Source of the DNA: Rallus limicola
Lineage: Eukaryota; Chordata; Aves; Gruiformes; Rallidae
DNA length: 64,000 nt
Reading direction: 5' to 3'
NCBI GenBank assembly: GCA_022605955.1
Contig: JAKCOZ010000041.1
Coordinates: 342,001 to 406,000, forward strand
The position numbers and the translations under genes were made by a program. The notes beneath the pieces are model-generated. The model had not been told where the DNA came from and ran no database searches. It saw only the letters and a list, made by a program, of their open reading frames with translations. Below are positions 34,121 to 46,600 of this stretch, piece after piece (positions within the stretch are counted from its first letter, which is position 1; every line of letters starts with the position of its first letter).

Positions 34121-34690
34121 TTTTGGGGGTTGTTTTGGGTTTTTTCTTTTTCTTTTTTATTGCTTCTTTCTGCTCTCTCCTGGCATTTTGGGGGGCTTTT
34201 TTCCCTTTATTTTGTTTCTTTCCACTCCCATTTTTGTTGGTGTATTTTTTCCCCTGTTGTTTCTCCCTTCTGCTCTCTTCCAGATTTTTTAGGGATTTTT
34301 TCCTCACTTCCTGAAGTGACTTTCTTCTTATTTTCCCCTTTTCTTGTTGCCTTTTGCTCTCTTTTCTTTTTTGGAGTTGCATTTTCCCCTTTGGTGCCTT
34401 CCTTCTTTTCTAGTTACTTGGATTTGTTTTTTCCCATTTCATCCCTTCCTTCTGAACTCTTCTAATTCTTTGTGTTGTGTCTGTTTCCCCTTACATCTCT
34501 TTGTTCTTCTCTCTCCTTGTTTTGAGGGTTTCTTTCCCCTTTTTCATTGGTTCTTTCTGCTCTTTTCTCCATTTGGGTTCTTTTTCTTCCCCTTTTGTCA
34601 ATGCCTCCTGCTCCCTTCTCGTGGGTTTGGTTCTTTCTTTTCCCCTTTTGCTGCTTCCTTCTGCTCTCTTCAGGTTTTTGGGGAGCTCTT
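34120..34690 (+). repeat. Pyrimidine-rich degenerate minisatellite in the spacer
   Basis: T/C-rich units contain TTCTGCTCTCTTCC or similar, followed by TTTTTGGGG-type runs, at roughly 55-70 base spacing. It is the inverse relative of 7,180-7,560. Confidence 0.7.
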
Positions 34691-36040
34691 CCTCCTCCTG
34701 TTGCTGCGAAAAAGGGCGGTCTCAGACTGGTAGTATTCTATAAGAATTCAGCTGAAAGGGGCAGCAGGATTTTGGGTCAGGTTTTCCTGCATGACTGGAG
34801 TCGCTCTGGTCTCTTTGTTAGGAGAGTGTTTAATGGGATAAAAAGCCCAGTCTTTCTTGTTGATGAACTAAGTGGTGTTGGTGGAGTTTGAGGTTAATTT
34901 CCCTGTCCAAACCAGGAGTATCTCAGCACCGAAAGATCAGGGGAAGGTTTAGGATGGTCTTTCTGGATAAGGATGAGGAGGGAAGGACGTGAAAGCAGAA
35001 GCTGCTGCCATAGTCAGTGGGCAGTAGTCCTATGGAAAGGTACTTGTAGGTGTGGGGCAGTGACTCTTCTGCAGGCTGAGGCTCTTTCGTGCACCTTCTG
35101 CCAAGGAATTGTTCTTCAGTTTCTTCTCGTGTCCCTAAGAGAGGGGTGGAGGCAGCAGCTCGTGCTGCTGATTCCTTCTGCTGACTTGCTTGAATTGGTT
35201 GCTGTGTATGAAATCCGTGGGCTGCTGTCTGGTGGGGCTGCTGTTCCTGCCCTGTCTAAGCTGACAGCTTGCCTCTTAGTTTAACACCACTTCCTGCTGG
35301 GAAGGGGTTATTAATTGCAGGGCATTCTTCTCCTTTATCCTCAAGTCCTCTGGTTTTGGGAAACATTTCATTTGCTTACTGAATGCAGAACACCCTCCCT
35401 GAGCTGTGGGGTCATTGCTCAGGACCTGCAGAATGCTGATGCTGTAGAGTGTGTGTGACACTAACCAGGAGTTGTCAGAGAGCAGGACCTGTGTGTGAGG
35501 TGTTCTCCCCTGTTAGTGCTGCCATAGGGGCTCAGCGTGGAGCTTCTGAGGGACAGAAAGCTGGCTAGAAGTCAGGTTGGGTTCTGAAAAGGGCAGACAT
35601 CTCTTTTCTGAGGTTTGTGGTGTGCTGGGGAAATGGGGGTTGGTGTGTTTGCAGAATGACATGACTCTGCCTTCATGTTCCCCTCTCAGGGACAATACTG
35701 ACAGGGGAATGATTTCAAAAGGCTGTTAATTGTCCCTGCAGTGTCTAGAACCCTGATTCCTTTTTTGGGAAACCTAATCTGCTTAGCAGATAGCAGCAAT
35801 GATCCAGCTTTATCATGTTCCTGAGACCCAGCCAGCAACTTTGGGCTATGGGGGAGATGACACCAGTGGCAAATCCCTTAGAATGGCATTTCTGTAGTTA
35901 CATTACTTGACTTCTCACCTATTAGATGATGGGTTTTTTTGGCATTTTTTGCTTTTCTGTCAGAACCATAGGTTTGTTATGAGTGATATCAAACAACTGG
36001 ACACACACATGCGTTTGTTACTGAGTGCCAACACATGTTT

Positions 36041-36406
36041 CTATCTAACCACTGAAATGCAACATCTAAAACAGCACATCTGCAGCTTGCTGCTCATTGA
36101 ATAGGTAGGAATATACTGGGAGTTGTGTGAATTTTCCCCTTTCCTCACTGCTTCTCCTATTTCTGAGCAATTCTTGCCAAGCCTGTAATCTCCACCCTGT
36201 GCATCTCTTGAAGGCTGTAAATAGCCATGGGGTATTTTTGTGCTGCTTCGATCTCCTGACGTGTCATTATCTCCAGCAGTCTCTAGACCTTCTTCATCTC
36301 CAGGGGGGATTTTCTGTCGAAGTGAAGGAGCAGGAACTTTGAAAATCCAGTGTACATGTCTTCTCTGTGTTATAAAATAGGAGTCCTGTGAATGGGCAGT
36401 GTACAT
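36041..36406 (-). CDS. Conserved ORF of unknown function, right-arm copy
   Basis: Encodes the same 121 residues as 31,548-31,913. No domain is recognised, and coding status is doubtful. Confidence 0.15.
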   Translation of the reverse strand: MYTAHSQDSYFITQRRHVHWIFKVPAPSLRQKIPPGDEEGLETAGDNDTSGDRSSTKIPHGYLQPSRDAQGGDYRLGKNCSEIGEAVRKGENSHNSQYIPTYSMSSKLQMCCFRCCISVVR

Positions 36407-37070
36407 GGAGAGATCTGCTGCAATTGGATCATTCTGTGACTTTCTGTATTTTCTGTCATAGCCAACAAAAGAAGATAGAAATTGCAGCCAAGGGTTGGAT
36501 TAGTCAAGACTGTTCCTAGTGATCCTTCTTCCTGCTTCTCTCCCTGCCAGAACAGTGATGCTTGAACCTTGCTACCGCTGTCTTTGTTTGCAGTGACCTG
36601 AAGTAGAGTGTGATCTAAGCCAGGGAATGGGGAGAGCTGTGCAGCTCTTCAAGGCTGGCAATAGTCATCAGTGGCAATTGGCAGCCTTGAATGGATGCAG
36701 AGCTTGCAACAGTGCCTGCATGGCTGAACCCCTCAGCTGGGAAAAGCATTGCCCTGTTCCCCAGGGATCTTTCCCAGTCTCCCCCCGTTTTCAGCCGGTG
36801 CCGTGTTCTGTGGGGTGGCGTATTGAAAGGCAGGGACTGCGATGGTGGTGGATGGCAGACAACTGGAATAACAACCCAGCAAGCTTTGATCCCCTGCGGA
36901 TGGCTGAGGCAGCAGCCTGCAGTGGGGGTGCAGCACAGAACTCCTCATGCCCACAGGAGCCACAAGGTTCCTGTGCAAAGGCTTGTCCCAGCCTGGGGGA
37001 CTCCAGCAGTGCAGGAGCCTGTCTGTCTGCACCTCCCCTCCCCTCCCCGCCAGGCAGCACCCAGAGCCAC

Positions 37071-37373
37071 ATGTCTCCCCGAGCCTCTGCCTGGGCTTTG
37101 CTGCTGCTGCTCTGGGTTTCACACAGCTCCCCTCCCAGCAGCACAAGCTGTCTCCTTTCCCGGGCGGCTCTTCCATTGCCCAGAGGAGGGGGGCGGCCCT
37201 GCCCAGCCAGCCTCTCCCCACCCCCGGCAGCCCCTCTCCCTGCAGCCGCGCTCCCCCGCCCAGCCGGGTCTTTTGGGCTCTGCCAGAGGCTGGGCCGCAG
37301 GTCCCTGCCGGAGCCCCCTTGGCCTCCTGTGCAGTTGGCTCCCCCAGAGCTTCAGGCCCTCGGTGCCCAGTAA
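37071..37373 (+). CDS. Possible small secreted protein, right-arm copy
   Basis: The 100-codon frame begins MSPRASAWALLLLLWVSH after a fair Kozak context (GAGCCACATGT). It pairs with the left-arm copy and differs at a few residues (for example PAGSFG against PAGAFG). It ends TAA just before AGTTCCCC. It lies 0.3 kb upstream of the polypyrimidine array and reads towards it. Confidence 0.2.
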   Translation: MSPRASAWALLLLLWVSHSSPPSSTSCLLSRAALPLPRGGGRPCPASLSPPPAAPLPAAALPRPAGSFGLCQRLGRRSLPEPPWPPVQLAPPELQALGAQ

Positions 37374-37699
37374 GTTCCCCAGTCTTTTCTAACCCCTTTT
37401 CTTTGTGCTGGGAAGTTCTTGTGCACATGTGGCAGTGTGCTGTCTGTCTGGATGGCCTGAGCAAAGTATTTCCCTGCTTCCAGCTGCTGTTCTGTTTGTT
37501 CACCTCCATTGCAGCTCTGAGCTGAATTCTGACAGAGCCTTCAAAGCTGCTGAACACGACCCAGACTGTTCTGCCAGAGACCAAGGACATGCTAATGCCT
37601 ACAAACATCTGTCGCAGCCATCTCAACGTTGGGAACCAAGGCCAGGTACAGCTCTGAGATTTCTTTCTCCAAGTACATTTATTGTTGCTACTTGAGTGT

Positions 37700-40600
37700 T
37701 GTCACTTGTTCCTCGTATTCCCCCCCCTCATATTCCTCCTCTGAATACTGCTCCCCCTGGTATTCCTTCTTGTATTCCTTCTCCTGCTCCATCTTGTATT
37801 CCTTCTCTTCTTCTTCCTCATATTCCTTTTTCTATTTCTTGTATTCTTTCTTCTTGAATTTCTTGTACTCCTCCTCCAGCTCCTCCTCCAGCCATGACTC
37901 CTTCTCCCGTTCCTCCTCGTATTCCTCCATCTCCTCATCCTATTCATTCTTGTATTTTCTCTTCTATTCCTCCTCCTCCTCAACTTCAAATTCCTAAAAT
38001 AATGAATATTCTTCCTTAATATTCATACTCATCTTGTTAATTGTCTGTCTTCCTCTGCCTCCTCCTTCACCTCCTCCTCCTCCTTGTATGCTTTTTAGAT
38101 TCTTCTTCTTCCTTGTTCATTTCTACCTCTGTCTACTTCTCCTTGTCCAGAATCCTGGATTCTTCTTCCTCATTGTCCTCTTGTTCCTCCTGCCTTCCCC
38201 CGTAGTATTCTTCCTCCTATTCTTCATTGTCTGTCTTCCTCTTCCTCCACCTCCTCCTCCTCCACATATTCCTTCCTGGATTCTTCTTCCTCTGCGTTCT
38301 TGTCTTCCTCTGTCTCAATCTTTTCATCCTCTGTCTCATCCTCCTCCTCGTGTTCTTCCTCCCCTTCCCTGTATTTTTCTTTACTCTTCATTCTCATATT
38401 GGTCATTTTCTGTCTTCATCCTCCTGCGCCTCCTCCTCCTCCTTCTCCTGATGTTCCTCCCTGTATTGCTTCTTGGATTCCTCCTGCTCCTCGTACTCTT
38501 CTTCCTCCATCTCATCCTCCTCCTCATCTTTTTCCACTTACTGGTATTCTTCCTTTTTATACCTCATACTGTTCATTGTCCGTCCACCTCCATCTCCACC
38601 TCCACCTGCACCTCCTCCTTCTCCTCCTTATATTCCTCTCTGGATTCCTTTCTGGATTTTTCTTCCTGCTCGTCCGCTTCTTCCTCCATCTCTTTCTCCT
38701 CCTCGTTTTCCTCCACTGACCTGTATTCTTCCTTAAGATTTGTTCTCATACTGTAACTTGTCTGTCCTCATCCTCCTCCACATCCACCTCCTCCTCCTCC
38801 TCATATTCCTCTCTGTAGTGAATCCTGGATTCATCTTCCTCCTCGTCATCTTGCTGCTCCTTCTCAACCTCCCTTCTGACTCATCCTCTTCCTCGTATTC
38901 ATATTCCTCTCTTCATCTTCCTCTCTGTATTGAATCCTGGATTCTTCTTCCTGCTAATCATCTTGTTCCTCTTTCTACACCTCTTTTCTGCCTCATCCTC
39001 CTCTTTGTATTCTGCCTCCACTTTCCTGTCCTCCTCCGTAGTATCTTCCTCATATTCTTCCTTGTCTGTTTCCCTCCGCCTCCGCCTCATGCTACTTTGA
39101 TTCTTCTTCCTCCATGCTCTTTTCTTCCTCTGTCGTTTCTTCCTGTTCCTATTCTTCCTCCACTTTCCTGTATTCTTCCTTAGTATTCATTCTCATACTC
39201 ATGATTTTCTGTCTTCCCCTTCAAAATTCTCATCTTCCTCTCTGTATTCAATCTTGGATTCTTCTTATTCTTAGTCATCTTCTTCCTCCTTCTCAACCAC
39301 TTTTCTTTCTTATCCTCATCCTGATATTCTTCTTCCACTTACCTGTATCCTCCTTAGTGTTCTTCCTCATATTCTTCATTGTCTGTCTTCCTCTTCCTCC
39401 ACCTCCTCCTCCACGTTCTCCTCCTCATCATATTTCTTTCTTGGATTCTTCTTCCTCATCGTTCTTTTCTGTCTTCTCTGTCTCAACCTCCTGCTCTGCC
39501 TTCTCCTCGTATTACTTCTTGGGTTCTTCTTCCTCCTCGTTTCTTTCTCTGTCTCATCTTCCTCCTCATCCTCATATTCTTCCTCCACTTACCTTTATTC
39601 CTCCCTTGAGTTCTCCTCCTCTTATTCCACTCTTTATTCAGTCTTGGATTCTTCTTGCTCCTCATCGTCTTCTTCCTCCTTCTCAACCTATTTCCCTGTC
39701 TCATCCTCATCGTCATTTTCTTCCTCCACTTACCTGTATTCTTCCTCAGTATTATTACTCAAGTTCCTCATTGTCCGTCTTCCTCCTCTTCTGCCTCTTC
39801 CTCCACATCCTCTGCCTCCTTCTATTCCTTCTTCCATTCTTCTTCCTCCTCGTATTTTCTTTCTCTGACTCATCCTCATCGTCATATTCTTCCTCCACAT
39901 ACCTCTATTCCTCCTTAATATTCTTCCCCATATTCTTCATTGCCTGTCTTCTTCCTCCTCCACCTCTTTCTCCACCTTCTCCTCATCTTCATATTTCTTT
40001 CTTGGATTCTTCTTCCTCTTCCTTCTTGTCTTTCTCTGTCTCATCCTCATCCTCATCTTCTTCCTCCACTTACCTGTATTCTTCCTTATTGAATCATGGA
40101 TTCATCTTCCTCCTTGTCATCTTGTTCCTCCTTCTCAACCTCTTTTCTGTCTCATCCTCTACTCCTCCTTAGTATTTTTCCTCATATTCTTCATTGTCTG
40201 CCTTCCTCCTCTTTTGCTGCCTCCTCCTCCACGTATTTGTTTTTGGATTCTTCTTCTTCTGTGTCATCACTATCCACGTGTTCTTCCTCCACTTATCAGT
40301 ATTCTTCCTCAATATTCATTCTCATAACTTTCATTGTCTGTCTTTACCTCCTCCACCTCCCCCTTCTCTTCATATTCCACTCTGTATTCAGTGTTGGATT
40401 CTTCTTGCTCCTCGTTGTCTTCTTCCTCATTCTCAAGCTCTTTTCTGTCTTATCCTCATCCTGATATTCTTATTGCTCCTTAGCGTTCTTCCTCATATTC
40501 TTCATTGCCTGTCTTCGTCCTCCTGCACCTCCTCCTCCATCTCCTCCATCTTCCTCATAATTCTTTTTTGGATTTTTCTTCCTCCTCATTCTTTTCTTCC

Positions 40601-43600
40601 TCTGTCTCCTCTTCCTTGTCGTATTCTTCCTCCACTTACCTGTATTCTTCCTTTGTATACTTCCTCATATTGTTCATTATCTGACTTCCTCCACATCAGA
40701 CTCCCTCTTGAATTACTTCTTCGATTCTTCTTCCTCCTCATTCTTTTCTTTCTATGTCTCATCCTCATCCTCATCTTCTTCCTCCACTTACCTGTATTCA
40801 TCCTTAGTATTCATTGTCATACTCTTCATTGCATATCTTCTTCCTATTTCACCTCCTCCTCCACCTCTTATTCCTCTCTGTATTCAGTGTTGGATTCTTC
40901 TTGCTCCTCATCGTCTTCTTTGTCCTTCTCAACCTCTTTTCTCTCTCATTGTCATCCTCATATTCTTTTTCCACTTACCTGTATTCCTCCTTAGGGTTCT
41001 TCCTCATGTTCTTCATTGCCTGTCTCCCTCTTCCTCCACCTCCTCCTCCACCTTCTCCTCCTCTTCATATTTCTTTCTTGGATTCTTCTTCCTCATTGTT
41101 CTTTTCTTTCTCTGTCTCATCCTCATCTTCTTCCTCCACTTACCTGTATTCTTCCTCAGTATTATTCTTCAAGTTCCTCATTGTCCGTCTTCCTCCTCTT
41201 CTGCCTCTTCCTCCACCTCCTCTGCCTCCTTCTATTCCTTCTTCCATTCTTCTTCCTCCTCGTTCTTTTCTTTCTCTGTCTCATCCTCATCCTATTCTTC
41301 TTCCTCCACTTACCTGTATTCCTCCTTACTCTTCTTCCTCATATTCTTCATTGCCTGCCTTCATCCTCCTCCACCTCTTTCACCACCTTCTCCTCCTCTT
41401 CATATTTCTTTCTTGGATTCTTCTTCCTCTTCCTTCTTGTCTTTCTCTGTCTCATCCTCATCCTCATCTTCTTCCTCCACTTACCTGTATTCTTCCTTAT
41501 TGAATCATGGATTCATCTTCCTCCTTGTCATCTTGTTCCTCCTTCTCAACCTCTTTTCTGTCTCATCCTCTACTCCTCCTTAATATTTTTCCTCATATTC
41601 TTCATTGTCTGCCTTCCTCCTCTTTTGCTGCCTCCTCCTCCACGTATTTGTTTTTGGATTCTTCTTCTTCTGTCTCATCATTATCCACGTGCTCTTCCTC
41701 CACTTATCAGTATTCTTCCTCAATATTCATTCTCATAACTTTCATTGTCTGTCTTTACCTCCTCCACCTCCCCCTTCTCCCCCTTCTCCTCCTATTCCAC
41801 TCTGTATTCAGTGTTGGATTCTTCTTGCTCCTCGTTGTCTTCTTCCTCATTCTCAAGCTCTTTTCTGTCTTATCCTCATTCTGATATTCTTATTCCTCCT
41901 TAGTGTTCCTCCTCATATTCTTCATTTTCTGTCTTCCTCCTTATCCACCTCCTCCTCCACCTTCTCCTCCTCTTCATATTTCTGTCTTGGATTCTTCTTC
42001 CTCCTCATTCTTGTCTTTCTCTGTCTCATCCTCATCCTCATCTTCTTCGTCCACTTGCCTGAATTCCTCCTTAGTATTCTTCCTCATTTATGATGTCTTC
42101 CTCCTGCTCTGCCTCCTCCTCGTATTACTTCTTGGATTCTTCTTCCTCCTCATTCTTTTCTTTCTCTGTCTCATCCTCATCCTCATCTTCTTCCTCCACA
42201 TACCTGTATTCCTCCCTAGTGTTCTCCTCATATTCCACTCTTGATTTAGACTTGGATTCTTCTTCTTCGTCGTCATCTTCTTCCTCCTTCTCAACCTCTT
42301 TTCTGTCTTATCCTCATCCTGATATTCTAATTCCTCCATAGTGTTCTTCCTCTTATTCTTCATTGCCTGTCTTCCTCCTCCTGCACCTCCTCCTCCATCT
42401 CCTCCTCCTCCTCCTCATATTCCTTTTTGGATTTTTCATTATCATACTCTTCATTGCTTATCTTCTTCCTTCTCCACCTCCTCTTCCACCTCATATTCCT
42501 CTCTCTATTCAATGTTGGATTCTTCTTGCTCTTCATCGTCTTCTTCCTCCTTCTCAACCTCTTTTTTCTCTCATCGTCATCCTCATATTCTTTTTCCACT
42601 TACCTGTCTTCCTCCTTAGTGTTCTTCCTCATGTTCTTCATTGTTTGTTTTCCTCCTCCGCCTCCTCGTTGTCTTACTACTTAAATTCTTCTTCCTCCTC
42701 GTTTGATTCTTCCTCTTTCTCAACCTCATCCTCCTATTATTGCTCCATAGACCTGTATTCCTCCTTTGTATTCATTCTCATAGTCTTCATTGTCTATCGT
42801 CATCCTCCTGAACCTCCACGTCCACCTCCTCCTCCTCCTCCTCCTTATATTCCACTCTTTATTCAGTCTTGGATTCTTCTTGCTCCTCGTCATCTTCTTC
42901 CTCCTTCTCAACGTCTTTCTCTGTCTCATCCTCATCGTCATATTCTTCCTCCACTTACCTGTATTTCGTCCTTAATATTATTCTTTATGTTCTTCATTGT
43001 CCGTCTTCCTCCTCTTCTGCCTCTTCCTCCACCTCCTCTGCCTCCTTCTATTCCTTCTTCCATTCTTCTTCCTCCTCGTTCTTTTCTTTCTCTGACTCAT
43101 CCTCATCCTCATCCTCATCTTCTTCCTCCACTTACCTGTATTCCTCCTTACTTTTCTTCCTCATATTCTTCATTGCCCGTCTTCCTCCTCCTCCACCTCT
43201 TCCTCCACCTTCTCCTCCTCTTCATATTTCTTTCTTGGGTTCTTCTTCCTCTTCCTTCTCGTCTTTCTCTATCTCATCCTCATCTTCTTCTTTCACTTAC
43301 CTGTATTCCTCTTTAGTATTCTTCCTCATTTATTATGTCTTCCTCCTGCACTGCCTCCTCCTTGTATTACTTCTTGGGTTCTTCTTCCTCCTCGTTCTTT
43401 CCTTTCTCTGTCTCATCCTCATCCTCATAATCTTCCTCCACTTACCTGTATTCTTTCTTAGTGTTCACCTCCTCATATTCCACTCTTTATTTAGTCTTGG
43501 AATCTTCTTGCTACTCATCATCTTCTTCCTCCTTCTCAACCTCTTTCTCTGTCTCATCCTCATCGTCATTTTCTTCCTCCACTTACCTGTATTCTTCCTC

Positions 43601-46600
43601 AATATTATTCCTCATGTTCCTCATTGTCCGTCTTCCTCCTCTTCTGCCTCTTCCTCCACCTCCTCTGCCTCCTTCTATTCCTTCTTCCATTCTTCTTCCT
43701 CCGCGTTCTTTTCTTTCTCTGTCTCATCCTCATCGTCATATTCTTCCTCCACTTACCTGTATTCCTCCTTAGTGTTCTTCCTCATATTCTTCATTGCCTG
43801 TCTTCCTCCTCCTCCACCTCTTCCTCCACCTTCTCCTCCTCTTCTAATTTCTTTCTTGGGTTCTTCTTCCTCTTCCTTCTCGTCTTTCTCTATCTCATCC
43901 TCTTCCTCTTTCACTTACCTGTAATCCTCCTTAATATTCTTCCTCATTTATTATGTCTTCCTCCTGCACTGCCTCCTCCTTGTATTACTTCTTGGGTTCT
44001 TCTTCTTCCTCGTTCTTTTCTTTCTCTGTCTCATCCTCATAATCTTCCTCCACTTACCTGTATTCTTTCTTAGTGTTCCCCTCCTCTTCTTCTTGCTCCT
44101 CATCATCTTCTTCCTCCTTCTCAACCTCTTTCTCTGTCTCATCCTCATCGTCATTTTCTTCCTCCACTTACCTGTATTCTTCCTCAGTATTATTACTCAA
44201 GTTCCTCATTGTCCGTCTTCCTCCTCTTCTGCCTCTTCCTCCACATCCTCTGCCTCCTTCTATTCCTTCTTCCATTCTTCTTCCTCCTCGTATTTTCTTT
44301 CTCTGACTCATCCTCATCGTCATATTCTTCCTCCACATACCTCTATTCCTCCTTAATATTCTTCCCCATATTCTTCATTGCCTGTCTTCTTCCTCCTCCA
44401 CCTCTTTCTCCACCTTCTCCTCATCTTCATATTTCTTTCTTGGATTCTTCTTCCTCTTCCTTCTTGTCTTTCTCTGTCTCATCCTCATCCTCATCTTCTT
44501 CCTCCACTTACCTGTATTCTTCCTTATTGAATCATGGATTCATCTTCCTCCTTGTCATCTTGTTCCTCCTTCTCAACCTCTTTTCTGTCTCATCCTCTAC
44601 TCCTCCTTAGTATTTTTCCTCATATTCTTCATTGTCTGCCTTCCTCCTCTTTTGCTGCCTCCTCCTCCACGTATTTGTTTTTGGATTCTTCTTCTTCTGT
44701 GTCATCACTATCCACGTGTTCTTCCTCCACTTATCAGTATTCTTCCTCAATATTCATTCTCATAACTTTCATTGTCTGTCTTTACCTCCTCCACCTCCCC
44801 CTTCTCTTCATATTCCACTCTGTATTCAGTGTTGGATTCTTCTTGCTCCTCGTTGTCTTCTTCCTCATTCTCAAGCTCTTTTCTGTCTTATCCTCATCCT
44901 GATATTCTTATTGCTCCTTAGCGTTCTTCCTCATATTCTTCATTGCCTGTCTTCGTCCTCCTGCACCTCCTCCTCCATCTCCTCCATCTTCCTCATAATT
45001 CTTTTTTGGATTTTTCTTCCTCCTCATTCTTTTCTTCCTCTGTCTCCTCTTCCTTGTCGTATTCTTCCTCCACTTACCTGTATTCTTCCTTTGTATACTT
45101 CCTCATATTGTTCATTATCTGACTTCCTCCACATCAGACTCCCTCTTGAATTACTTCTTCGATTCTTCTTCCTCCTCATTCTTTTCTTTCTATGTCTCAT
45201 CCTCATCCTCATCTTCTTCCTCCACTTACCTGTATTCATCCTTAGTATTCATTGTCATACTCTTCATTGCATATCTTCTTCCTATTTCACCTCCTCCTCC
45301 ACCTCTTATTCCTCTCTGTATTCAGTGTTGGATTCTTCTTGCTCCTCATCGTCTTCTTCGTCCTTCTCAACCTCTTTTCTCTCTCATTGTCATCCTCATA
45401 TTCTTTTTCCACTTACCTGTATTCCTCCTTAGGGTTCTTCCTCATGTTCTTCATTGCCTGTCTCCCTCTTCCTCCACCTCCTCCTCCACCTTCTCCTCCT
45501 CTTCATATTTCTTTCTTGGATTCTTCTTCCTCATTGTTCTTTTCTTTCTCTGTCTCATCCTCATCTTCTTCCTCCACTTACCTGTATTCTTCCTCAGTAT
45601 TATTCTTCAAGTTCCTCATTGTCCGTCTTCCTCCTCTTCTGCCTCTTCCTCCACCTCCTCTGCCTCCTTCTATTCCTTCTTCCATTCTTCTTCCTCCTCG
45701 TTCTTTTCTTTCTCTGTCTCATCCTCATCCTATTCTTCTTCCTCCACTTACCTGTATTCCTCCTTACTCTTCTTCCTCATATTCTTCATTGCCTGCCTTC
45801 ATCCTCCTCCACCTCTTTCACCACCTTCTCCTCCTCTTCATATTTCTTTCTTGGATTCTTCTTCCTCTTCCTTCTTGTCTTTCTCTGTCTCATCCTCATC
45901 CTCATCTTCTTCCTCCACTTACCTGTATTCTTCCTTATTGAATCATGGATTCATCTTCCTCCTTGTCATCTTGTTCCTCCTTCTCAACCTCTTTTCTGTC
46001 TCATCCTCTACTCCTCCTTAATATTTTTCCTCATATTCTTCATTGTCTGCCTTCCTCCTCTTTTGCTGCCTCCTCCTCCACGTATTTGTTTTTGGATTCT
46101 TCTTCTTCTGTCTCATCATTATCCACGTGCTCTTCCTCCACTTATCAGTATTCTTCCTCAATATTCATTCTCATAACTTTCATTGTCTGTCTTTACCTCC
46201 TCCACCTCCCCCTTCTCCCCCTTCTCCTCCTATTCCACTCTGTATTCAGTGTTGGATTCTTCTTGCTCCTCGTTGTCTTCTTCCTCATTCTCAAGCTCTT
46301 TTCTGTCTTATCCTCATTCTGATATTCTTATTCCTCCTTAGTGTTCCTCCTCATATTCTTCATTTTCTGTCTTCCTCCTTATCCACCTCCTCCTCCACCT
46401 TCTCCTCCTCTTCATATTTCTGTCTTGGATTCTTCTTCCTCCTCATTCTTGTCTTTCTCTGTCTCATCCTCATCCTCATCTTCTTCGTCCACTTGCCTGA
46501 ATTCCTCCTTAGTATTCTTCCTCATTTATGATGTCTTCCTCCTGCTCTGCCTCCTCCTCGTATTACTTCTTGGATTCTTCTTCCTCCTCATTCTTTTCTT

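Larger units (their letters stand above)
32341..35613. other. Spacer between palindrome arms
   Basis: Unpaired 3.3 kb. It holds a CR1 3' end, a C/T-rich stretch with GC-rich sequence, the ZNF143-like minisatellite, an inverted relative of the 7.2-7.9 kb repeat, and about 0.9 kb (34,700-35,613) in which I recognise nothing. Confidence 0.9.
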
